Positions 56,645 through 64,000 of a stretch of DNA of 64,000 nt are shown piece after piece. The position numbers were made by a program, and so were the translations under genes. Origin of the DNA: Legionella rubrilucens (GTDB taxonomy: Bacteria > Pseudomonadota > Gammaproteobacteria > Legionellales > Legionellaceae); assembly GCF_001468125.1 (NCBI RefSeq), contig NZ_LNYT01000007.1:421125-485124 (forward strand). Direction: 5' to 3'. A model generated the notes under the pieces. The model ran no database searches and was not told the DNA's origin. It saw only the letters and a program-made list of their open reading frames with translations. Each line of letters opens with the position of its first letter. Within the stretch, counting starts at the first letter, position 1.

Positions 56645-59600
56645 CTTTTTTAAGCGAATAAGGATTTTCCTGGCTGCTTTCATCATTGTCGCGGCATTAC
56701 TTTCCAGTCTGTTTCGTGCGCTGACGCCCTGGGCTACGCAGTACAAATCGGAAGTGGAGCAGCATTTGTCAGCCCTGCTGGGAGAATCGGTGATGATTCA
56801 GTCGATGGAAACAGGGTGGTATTGGTTTGAGCCGGTGATTAAGCTCAATCAGGTCACCGTGACTGACGCGCATCGAGACACCATCAAACTTAGGCAATTG
56901 TTGGTGGGCATTAATCTGTTCAGTTCGCTGTGGCATTGGCAGATTCAACCGGGCGTGCTGTACATCAATGACGTGAAGCTGACGGCAAGGCAACAGCAGG
57001 ACCAATGGCAGATTGATGGCTTAACCACCCAGGACAGACAGCCCATCCACTGGACCGACGACTCTTACCAGCCGGTTTTAGCCTGGATTCTGGCGCAACA
57101 GAAAATCATCATTAAACACCTGTCCTTGGACGTGCATTTAAAAGACGGCACCTTTATTCCTGCCCGCGGCATTAACCTGGTCATTGGCCGAAGTGGTTGG
57201 GGGTATCGCATCAAGGCCAAGGCGCACCTTCGTCAACAGGTGCCGACCGCGCTGGAATGGGTGTCTTACCTGACGCTTGATCCCTACCATCTCGACAAGA
57301 CAGAGGGGCAAGTGTACCTCTCATTGAAAAACGTGGTGCCCGCGCAATGGCAGGGCTTTTTTAATCCAGAACGCTACACGGTGACGGATGGCCGCGGGGA
57401 TGTGCAGGTGTGGACGGATATTAAGGCTGGCCACATCGAGGATGCCCAGGCGCGGGTTGATATCTACCGTTTGGCCTTGACTGACAATCAAACGCAGCGC
57501 CATAACCGCCTGGATCGCTTTAAAGCCAATTTAGCCTGGCAACTCACGCGAAATGGATGGCAGTTAAGCGGCGATCATGTGGGTCTTGAAATTAATCATC
57601 GCCATTGGCCGCAAAATCAATTCCTCGTGGAGTATCAAAAGCCGCTCAACACCTGGACACTCTATGTTAAACAATTAATCATCGAGTCCCTGTTGTCATT
57701 GGATGTCTCCTGGCCTGACTCGTTTAAACCCTGGTTAGCCGTTAAACCCCAGGGCCTGCTTAAAGATACCCGCATTCAGGTTAAAAACGAAGCGCCTGTC
57801 TTCCTGCTGACGCAATTTAAAACCTTGGGCTGGGAGGCATTCGGTCCTTATCCCGGGGTAGAAAACCTGTCAGGGGTGTTAAGCTGGCAACCGCATGAAG
57901 GCCATGTGGAGATTGACGGTGAATACACGGTCATTAAACCCAAAGACAAACCGCCAGTGACCTTTTTATCCTTCAATACGGTGCTGGACTGGAAGGAGCT
58001 TAGTCATGGCCTGCGCATCAGCCTGGATAGACTCGTCTTAAGGCATCCGGATTTGCTGTTCAGCGGCAATGGCGTTCTTGATGACGTGACAGCCAACGAG
58101 ATAGGCCATGTCACGTTAACGGCGGCGTTATCGGCAAGCAACGCCCAGCGCTGGCTGCTTTATCTTCCCTCCCAATCGCTTAAACCCAAGCTGGATGCCT
58201 GGCTTAAACACGAGGTGAAGCGCATTGATAAACTTGTTGCCAATGTCACTGTCAATGGCCGTGGCGCCGATTTTCCCTATGACAAGGCCGAGGGTGAATT
58301 TGAAATCAATGGTCATTTAAGCGGGGTCGATTTGGTTTTTGCTCCCAAATGGCCGGTGACGAAAGACATTGAAGCCTACGTTCAGGTCCATCAACGCACC
58401 TTTAATGCCGATGTGGTCCATGCCAATCTGCAGGGCATTGTGTTAAATGAAGCCAATGTGATTATTAATAACCTGGGGTTAAACCGCGAAACCCTGCTGG
58501 TGCACACGAAAGTGGATACCAGTGCCGGCAAGGCACAAGGCTATGTTCTGGCCTCACCGCTGAGCAAAAAACTCTCGGCCTTAAACAGCCTGCGGATGAG
58601 CGGTCCCTTAAGTCTCGATATGCAGCTTGAAGCGGCCTTGTATCCTGAAAATGATGACATCCTCGCCTTAGGCGACATCACCTTTAAAAACAATCAGGTA
58701 AAAGTCAATCACACGCTTGAAAACATTGAACTGCACGAGTTAAATGGTTCCCTGCAATTTGATCATGAAGGTGTGCTCGACAGCAGTTTGCAGGCGTCGC
58801 TGCTTAATAATCCTGTGTCGATACTGATTCAGTCCATACGCTCCTCTAACCCCCGTACCGAGGTCAGGATTAAAGCCAAAACCAACATCGCCCTGTTGCG
58901 CGACAAATTGAATTTATCCATTTTTGAATTGATGCGGGGGGATTTCTGGCTGGAGGGGCTTTTAGTTATTACCGAGAATAAACAGGACCTTGATCAATTT
59001 CAGATTAGATCCTCTTTAAGCGGTCTTAAAATCGATTTACCGCCGCCATTAAACAAAACCGCTGACAGTCAAGCGCCATTAACGGTGGACATCCATTTCA
59101 ATCCCGACAAAGCCCTGCGTTTTCGCATCAATTACGATTCTAGGCTCAGTGCGGATTTGTGGTTCAGCGGCCCGAAAGGCCAGTTTCATCTGCAAAAAGG
59201 GGAAATCCGCCTGGGCAGTTCGACGGCACGCTGGCAGGAGCAGATGGGTTTGCAGATTGTCGGCTCGCTGGCCTCGTTTGATTTGCGCCAATGGCTGGAT
59301 ACCCTGGCCAAATTACCTGCCACCCGCAGCAAGGAAAGCGTTAGCGACGCGGTCAGTTTCATTGACCTGCGTTTCAAACAGGCGCGCATTGCCGAGCGCA
59401 ATTACACCAATCTGGCCGTGCAGGCCACCCGGTTAAATGCCAATGAATGGTCTATCGAAGTTGAACAACAACAGTTGAAAGCCAATCTGCGTTACAAAAT
59501 CAAAGAACGTTTGTTAAGCGGGGTATTGGGTCACCTGTATTGGGATAAAACCAGCGACAGGCAGCCCAAACCATCCAGGCTTAACGTCAGCGACATGCCC

Positions 59601-60434
59601 AATCTGGATTTGCGCATCAATGATTTTCGTTATGACGCATTCAATCTCGGGCAAGCGGCCTTAAAAATGACGAGAGCCCACAAGGCCTGGGTGCTTGATT
59701 ATTGCAAAATCAAAACCCCCGCCTATCAAGTGACTGCCACGGGCCAGTGGCAGCAGGACGCAAAGGTCAATCAAACCCAAATCAAGGTGGACATGCAGAT
59801 TAATGATCTGGCCGGCAGTTTGACCCGATGGCATATCAGCCCGGTGGTTGAATCGTCGTTTGGCCAGATTGAACTGAGAGGCACCTGGCCCGGTTCGTAT
59901 ACGGATTTTGCCTTAAATAAGATCAAAGGGACAATGGCGCTTTATTTCAAGCATGGCCGCATTACCAACTTAAGCCCTGAGACGGAAGAAAAACTGGGGC
60001 TGGGTAAATTATTAAGCATCCTAAGCCTGCAAACCATCCCCCGACGTTTAAAGCTGGATTTCAGCGATCTGAAAAATGACGGCTACAGCTTTGACGTGCT
60101 GAAAGGCAGTTTTGAGGTCAGGAACGGGGCGATAAGCACTCAGGACAGTTACATTGACGGCCCGGTGGCCTATGCCAGCATGAAAGGCAGTCTGGACCTG
60201 GCAAGACAGCTTTACGATGTGGACTTGCAGGTGTCGCCGCACATTACCGCGAGCCTGCCCATCGTCGCGACCATTGCCGGCGGTCCCGTGGCGGGTGTGG
60301 CCACCTGGGTTGCCAGCAAGATCATTAATCAGGGCATGCAAAAAATCAGAGCCTATACTTATAAAATATCAGGACCGTGGAAACAACCGGTGGTGCAGCA
60401 AGTCAGTATTTTCAGAAAGGAAAAAAACCAGTGA
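56577..60434 (+). CDS. yhdP: YhdP family (AsmA-like, DUF3971) large envelope protein
   Basis: A 1285-residue inner-membrane-anchored periplasmic protein. A membrane helix at about 28-48 (FLAAFIIVAALLSSLF) follows a basic start (STRKSNGIVKTRR). The body is a long beta-rich array ending with the conserved block around LGKLLSILSLQTIPRRL and IVATIAGGPVAGVATWVASK. YhdP helps move phospholipid to the outer membrane, together with TamB and YdbH in E. coli. The ATG at 56577 has AAAGGA just upstream and lies inside fliJ. Another AsmA-like protein, TamB, is encoded at 17643-20594. Confidence 0.93.
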   Translation: MSTRKSNGIVKTRRTTLINAVVNFFKRIRIFLAAFIIVAALLSSLFRALTPWATQYKSEVEQHLSALLGESVMIQSMETGWYWFEPVIKLNQVTVTDAHRDTIKLRQLLVGINLFSSLWHWQIQPGVLYINDVKLTARQQQDQWQIDGLTTQDRQPIHWTDDSYQPVLAWILAQQKIIIKHLSLDVHLKDGTFIPARGINLVIGRSGWGYRIKAKAHLRQQVPTALEWVSYLTLDPYHLDKTEGQVYLSLKNVVPAQWQGFFNPERYTVTDGRGDVQVWTDIKAGHIEDAQARVDIYRLALTDNQTQRHNRLDRFKANLAWQLTRNGWQLSGDHVGLEINHRHWPQNQFLVEYQKPLNTWTLYVKQLIIESLLSLDVSWPDSFKPWLAVKPQGLLKDTRIQVKNEAPVFLLTQFKTLGWEAFGPYPGVENLSGVLSWQPHEGHVEIDGEYTVIKPKDKPPVTFLSFNTVLDWKELSHGLRISLDRLVLRHPDLLFSGNGVLDDVTANEIGHVTLTAALSASNAQRWLLYLPSQSLKPKLDAWLKHEVKRIDKLVANVTVNGRGADFPYDKAEGEFEINGHLSGVDLVFAPKWPVTKDIEAYVQVHQRTFNADVVHANLQGIVLNEANVIINNLGLNRETLLVHTKVDTSAGKAQGYVLASPLSKKLSALNSLRMSGPLSLDMQLEAALYPENDDILALGDITFKNNQVKVNHTLENIELHELNGSLQFDHEGVLDSSLQASLLNNPVSILIQSIRSSNPRTEVRIKAKTNIALLRDKLNLSIFELMRGDFWLEGLLVITENKQDLDQFQIRSSLSGLKIDLPPPLNKTADSQAPLTVDIHFNPDKALRFRINYDSRLSADLWFSGPKGQFHLQKGEIRLGSSTARWQEQMGLQIVGSLASFDLRQWLDTLAKLPATRSKESVSDAVSFIDLRFKQARIAERNYTNLAVQATRLNANEWSIEVEQQQLKANLRYKIKERLLSGVLGHLYWDKTSDRQPKPSRLNVSDMPNLDLRINDFRYDAFNLGQAALKMTRAHKAWVLDYCKIKTPAYQVTATGQWQQDAKVNQTQIKVDMQINDLAGSLTRWHISPVVESSFGQIELRGTWPGSYTDFALNKIKGTMALYFKHGRITNLSPETEEKLGLGKLLSILSLQTIPRRLKLDFSDLKNDGYSFDVLKGSFEVRNGAISTQDSYIDGPVAYASMKGSLDLARQLYDVDLQVSPHITASLPIVATIAGGPVAGVATWVASKIINQGMQKIRAYTYKISGPWKQPVVQQVSIFRKEKNQ

Positions 60435-60471
60435 CCTGGAAGCAAAGAAAAACTTAACCCGGGATTGATCG

Positions 60472-61014
60472 ATGTGGCTTGCCATTTTTAAAAAATACTG
60501 GCGTGTGACGACCTTCAGGGAAACCCCTGCCAATACGCCTTACTCGCTGTTTATTCTTCTGCTGACCATTCTGATTTATTTTTTAATCGTCACCCTGCAA
60601 TGGGAATTGATGGATTTAAAAAATCAGTTTCCTTTATCAGACACCATGCTTGCAGCCATCCTGTTGGTCGTCTCTTATTACGCCTATACCGCGTTGTTAC
60701 TGGCTGCCACCGGCAAAAGTAACCGCATCCTGCAAACCTTGACCTGTCTTTTAGTCTGCCATCTCATCATTCTGATGGTGGGGTTTATCATTGTTTTTTT
60801 AACGCCCCTGCTGGCCAACGCCGACATGACACAGGTTGGCATGCGGCTGTTGGTTATGATTTATCTTTTAAAGGTTCTGGTGTTAACATTATGGCAATTT
60901 TCAGTGGCCGCTCACATTTACCGACAAGCCCTGGATTCGGATTATCTGACCGCCATCTTAGCCAGTTTCGGTTTACTGGCGGCCAACATTTTAACCATGA
61001 GTTTCTTACGGTGA
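60472..61014 (+). CDS. Small integral membrane protein, possible YIP1-like
   Basis: A 180-residue protein with about five hydrophobic segments (roughly 25-45, 62-82, 88-110, 122-145 and 158-176) and a short basic N-terminus that includes TFRETPANTPYS. The layout resembles small YIP1-like inner-membrane proteins, but I see no diagnostic motif. It sits between yhdP and mpl with short gaps (37 and 7 bases), so it is probably cotranscribed with them. Function unknown. Confidence 0.7.
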   Translation: MWLAIFKKYWRVTTFRETPANTPYSLFILLLTILIYFLIVTLQWELMDLKNQFPLSDTMLAAILLVVSYYAYTALLLAATGKSNRILQTLTCLLVCHLIILMVGFIIVFLTPLLANADMTQVGMRLLVMIYLLKVLVLTLWQFSVAAHIYRQALDSDYLTAILASFGLLAANILTMSFLR

Positions 61015-61021
61015 GAGCAAC

Positions 61022-62401
61022 ATGCATTTACACATTTTGGGAATAGGCGGGACCTTCATGAGCGCGCTCGCTATTTTGGCTAAGGAAGCCGGACATCAGG
61101 TGAGTGGTTGTGACGCAAACTGTTATCCGCCGGTCAGTGACTTGCTCGCAGCGAAAGGAATTGAATGGTCTGAGGGCTATGAGGACACGGCCAGGGCACT
61201 CAAGGCTGACTGCGTGATTGTCGGTAATGCCATGAAGCGCGGCGTACCGGTACTCGAAGCCGTGCTCAATCACAGCAAACAGTACACCTCGGGACCCGAG
61301 TGGCTGGCGCAAAACATTTTAAACCGTTACCGCGTGTTAGCGGTGGCGGGGACTCATGGTAAAACCACCACCACTTCCATGCTTGCCCATATTCTTCAGG
61401 AAGCCGGCTTGAATCCGGGCTTTTTAATTGGCGGCGTCGCGCCCAATTTTGCCACCAGCGCGCGGCTTGGGGCGGGGGAATGGTTTGTGATTGAGGCGGA
61501 TGAGTACGACAGTGCCTTTTTTGACAAACGGCCCAAATTGATGCATTACCGTCCACACATTGCCGTGTTAAACAACCTGGAATTTGATCATGCGGACATT
61601 TACACGGATTTGGCAGCCATCAAGCAGCAGTTTCACTACTACTTAAAAACGATTCCATCCAGCGGGACTGTCCTTAAACCCCGGGATGATCAGGCATTAA
61701 ATGAGGTCATTGCCCGAGGCATTTACTCCAATCTCGAAGAACTAGCGCTAAACGGCACAGCCACCTGGCGGGCGGAGATTTTGGATGAAAGCGGCAGCCA
61801 CTTCCGCGTCTGGCATCAGGACAAGCTCGTGGCTGAGGTACAATGGCCTTTAATTGGTCGCTTTAACATTGAAAACGGCCTGGCAGCACTCGCCGCCAGT
61901 ACTCACGCAGGGGTCAAGCCTGGCATTGCAGCCGAAGCCCTGACCCGCTTTACGCCGGTCAAGCGGCGTCTTGAAGTCAAATCCAATCGCCACGGCATCA
62001 CCGTCTATGATGATTTTGCGCATCACCCCACGGCCATCGGCAAAACCATCGAGGCATTAAAGCAAAGCCAGCGGCATCAACGGATTTTTGCGGTCATGGA
62101 ATTCGCGTCCTATACCATGCGCTCGGGCGTGCATGCGGCAGACATGGCGAAGGCGCTGGCGCCGGTTGATGGCGCCTTTGTCTTAAATCCCCAGCAGTTT
62201 AATCTCGCTGACTTAGCCAGGACCTGGACTTGTCCCTATCAATTGCTACCGGATACCGACAGCATCATTGCCAGCCTGGTCAATACCGTGCAGCCGGGCG
62301 ATGCCGTGTTGATTATGAGTAACCGGGGCTTTGATAACATTCATCAGCAGTTGGTTCGCCGCATTGATGAACGCTTCTTATCCGCCTCATCCATGATTTA
62401 A
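61022..62401 (+). CDS. mpl: UDP-N-acetylmuramate:L-alanyl-gamma-D-glutamyl-meso-diaminopimelate ligase
   Basis: A 459-residue Mur-family ligase that reattaches recycled tripeptide to UDP-MurNAc in peptidoglycan recycling. The N-terminal Rossmann part opens HLHILGIGGTFMSALAILAK. The ATP-binding VAGTHGKTTTTSMLAH lies at about 105-120, and FVIEADEYDSAFFDKRPK and VLNNLEFDHADIY follow. VYDDFAHHPTAIGKTIEAL near 330 is typical of Mpl and MurC. The GIGGTFM start and the DEYD-AFFDKRPK block distinguish Mpl from MurC. Confidence 0.95.
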   Translation: MHLHILGIGGTFMSALAILAKEAGHQVSGCDANCYPPVSDLLAAKGIEWSEGYEDTARALKADCVIVGNAMKRGVPVLEAVLNHSKQYTSGPEWLAQNILNRYRVLAVAGTHGKTTTTSMLAHILQEAGLNPGFLIGGVAPNFATSARLGAGEWFVIEADEYDSAFFDKRPKLMHYRPHIAVLNNLEFDHADIYTDLAAIKQQFHYYLKTIPSSGTVLKPRDDQALNEVIARGIYSNLEELALNGTATWRAEILDESGSHFRVWHQDKLVAEVQWPLIGRFNIENGLAALAASTHAGVKPGIAAEALTRFTPVKRRLEVKSNRHGITVYDDFAHHPTAIGKTIEALKQSQRHQRIFAVMEFASYTMRSGVHAADMAKALAPVDGAFVLNPQQFNLADLARTWTCPYQLLPDTDSIIASLVNTVQPGDAVLIMSNRGFDNIHQQLVRRIDERFLSASSMI

Positions 62402-62629
62402 AGCAAAGGTTATTGCAAATTCTTTGGCAGGTTGTTATAAAAAAAGAAAGTGCTGATTAACAAGATCTCTGCACTCTGGTATTTTTGTTAACCCTAATAC
62501 CAAAAAAGTTGCAAATAAATACCGACAGGCTTACAAGATGTGCGTGGTTGATTGATGGGCAACATAACGGACTGACTTTTATCATCCTTAATGACGATGC
62601 TCGCTTAACAGCCAGCGTGGAGGATTGCC
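62402..62629. other. 228-bp intergenic region with an inverted repeat
   Basis: TGGTATT (62477-62483) and AATACCA (62496-62502) flank a 12-base spacer that contains GTTAAC. It lies about 75 bases after mpl and 130 before the next gene, with a run of As but no T run, so an operator is as likely as a terminator. No clear promoter consensus was found. Confidence 0.35.
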
Positions 62630-63163
62630 ATGCCAGACTATAAGGAGTTATTGGAGAAAGCGACGAAGCTGCCTGGAAATCTGGTTGTGGCCCATGATAA
62701 ACGTTATTCGTATGTTTCCATGTTTTTTACTTCTGTTTTATGCACCCAGGCCTACACGGATGCCCTGCTGATTCAAAAAACAGCGATTTGTCTCAATCAC
62801 TACAAAGCCAGTGAGGAGGATAAGAAATTAATCCTGACAGGGATGTACATTTACGTGGCCAGGAAAAATTACAGCGGTTTGGCCATCCTGGGCGATAACA
62901 CGCTGTTGCAATTGCTGCATGACCATCTGAAAATCAAATCATTCACTGAATTCAGCGCCGGCTTCATCAAGGCCTGTTACGAGGAACTGGATAAATTTTC
63001 TGACTGGGTTTATGAACAGAGGGAGTTTGAAGAGCCGCACACGCTCTACACCGCGTTTCCTCACGATATGAAAATCGTGATCCAGGGTCCTATCGCAGAA
63101 GAAAAAAATACTCACGGTTGTCTTGGTCTGGTCTCTGATTGCCTGTCCGGACTGAGAATATAA
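62630..63163 (+). CDS. Unrecognised 177-residue protein
   Basis: A soluble, mainly helical protein beginning MPDYKELLEKATKLPGNLVV, with a good ribosome site (GGAGGA). It contains no signal peptide or membrane helix. The C-terminus has two cysteines (HGCLGLVSDCLSGLRI). I do not recognise a family. Its first residues (YKELLEKATKL) resemble those of the next gene (YESLQKATREL), which hints at related or paired proteins. Lone genes of this kind next to the conserved flagellar/mpl block are often effectors or lineage-specific proteins in Legionella, but nothing here proves that. Confidence 0.7.
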   Translation: MPDYKELLEKATKLPGNLVVAHDKRYSYVSMFFTSVLCTQAYTDALLIQKTAICLNHYKASEEDKKLILTGMYIYVARKNYSGLAILGDNTLLQLLHDHLKIKSFTEFSAGFIKACYEELDKFSDWVYEQREFEEPHTLYTAFPHDMKIVIQGPIAEEKNTHGCLGLVSDCLSGLRI

Positions 63164-63182
63164 ATTATTGAAGGGAGGTAGT

Positions 63183-64000
63183 ATGGAGATACCAAATTAT
63201 GAGAGTCTGCAAAAGGCCACGCGGGAACTGATTGGCTCGTTTAATGATCTTGCCAAACGGTATAAGCCGGGTTCCTATCAGGCGCTGCTTCAGGTGGTTA
63301 AGGGCCTGAAAGAAACATACGAACAAAACGTTGAAAAGAAACAACAAAAAAAATCCAGGGGATTGTTCTCATTCACGTATTTCACGAACCCCGCTATTTA
63401 TTTCACGAATACCGTACCCGATCAACTGCGCCTGGAGCAAATTGCCTGCATCACCCAACTGGCAACGACGCTGCCGGAAACCCTGGAAGAAAAAAAGACG
63501 GCCAACTATTTCGGGATTTTATTAGGCAGCATTATTTATCGTTATTTAAGGCTGGAAATGGCCTATCAAGGTTTTTCAGCCGTGGGGTCCGACTCAGAAA
63601 ACTGCGCATTAAAAAAAACCCTGGCCGAGGTGCTTAAATTAAACACGGATAACGCACTGGATGCATTGACTGTGTTTGAGTGCTGCAGTGCCTATCAGAC
63701 GTTTTTAAAGCAGGATAAAATTGCTGATACGTTTGCATACATTAAAAGCGACAAGGAGTTTTTTAGCAAACTAAGCCACGTCATTGCCGAATGTCAAACT
63801 GACAGCGAGATGATCTTAAGGCGCATAGAGTATCTCCACGTCATCCAGAATGTCGATGAGGTCTTAACCCGCCTGGATGGTCCTACCCGTCTGCTCTTCC
63901 CCCCTTTAATTAAAGAATTAAAAGCCGCCATGGCTGAAAAGCAGGAACTCAGTGCAGCAGAGATCCAGGAATTTTGGAAAAAATACGCGGTCAAACTCAA
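63183..64000 (+). CDS. Unrecognised protein, 3' end cut by window edge
   Basis: An ATG at 63183, 4 bases behind AAGGGAGG, opens a frame that has no stop up to the last base of the window, so at least 272 residues are encoded. The visible part is soluble and helical: it starts MEIPNYESLQKATRELIG, has a Lys/Gln-rich turn near residues 50-60 (EKKQQKKSRG), and continues with helices such as TRLLFPPLIKELKAAM. No signal peptide, membrane segment or known motif was seen. The gap to the previous gene is 19 bases, so the two are probably cotranscribed. Confidence 0.75.
   Translation, partial: MEIPNYESLQKATRELIGSFNDLAKRYKPGSYQALLQVVKGLKETYEQNVEKKQQKKSRGLFSFTYFTNPAIYFTNTVPDQLRLEQIACITQLATTLPETLEEKKTANYFGILLGSIIYRYLRLEMAYQGFSAVGSDSENCALKKTLAEVLKLNTDNALDALTVFECCSAYQTFLKQDKIADTFAYIKSDKEFFSKLSHVIAECQTDSEMILRRIEYLHVIQNVDEVLTRLDGPTRLLFPPLIKELKAAMAEKQELSAAEIQEFWKKYAVKL

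Overview
The window looks like a chromosomal stretch of a Legionella-type gammaproteobacterium. The pointers are a fused aspartate kinase/diaminopimelate decarboxylase, a fleSR-fliEFGHIJ flagellar cluster next to yhdP and mpl, an infA/aat/trxB/ftsK/lolA/rarA neighbourhood of gammaproteobacterial type, and several large proteins that resemble type IV (Dot/Icm) effectors. Base composition looks close to half G+C by eye (not calculated), higher than L. pneumophila, so a mid-GC Legionella relative is more likely than L. pneumophila. The species is not determined.

Layout. 1-3.4 kb: the end of a large unrecognised protein that runs off the left edge, a DUF421 membrane protein and a small gene split by one in-frame stop. 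3.4-7 kb: parE and the Fe-S carrier mrp/apbC, separated by a tandem ~230-bp repeat rich in palindromes. 7.2-16.5 kb: an APC amino-acid permease, an AddA-like helicase-nuclease, lysC-lysA, a FadL-type porin and a small exported protein. 16.6-24.8 kb: mutS-tamA-tamB-hemB on the minus strand, each junction overlapping by 4 nt. 24.9-26.7 kb: a candidate effector with a YopT-like Cys-His-Asp triad and ankyrin-like repeats. 27-32.9 kb: a small lipoprotein, pncC-recA-recX-alaS, mscL and a 65-residue membrane protein. 32.9-35.8 kb: a P-loop candidate effector and a decayed gene with two homopolymer frameshifts. 35.8-39.9 kb: nrdAB, preceded by a pair of NrdR boxes and DnaA-box-like sites. 40-48.6 kb: a phosphodiester-glycosidase-like protein, pmbA, infA, aat, trxB, ftsK, lolA and rarA. 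48.7-56.6 kb: a sigma-54 promoter, fleS-fleR and fliEFGHIJ. 56.6-62.4 kb: yhdP, a membrane protein and mpl. The right end holds two unrecognised genes, the second cut by the window edge.

How it works together. Most of the window is housekeeping: DNA repair and recombination (mutS, recA, recX, rarA, addA-like), chromosome segregation (parE, ftsK), dNTP supply (nrdAB), and envelope assembly and recycling (tamAB, lolA, yhdP, mpl). The flagellar block holds the MS-ring, the switch, the export ATPase with its stator and stalk, and the FleSR two-component system behind a sigma-54 promoter. The accessory parts are the candidate effectors (1-2091, 24952-26703, 32929-34944, possibly 62630-64000), the repeats and two broken genes. 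No tRNA, rRNA, CRISPR array, intact insertion sequence or prophage was seen.
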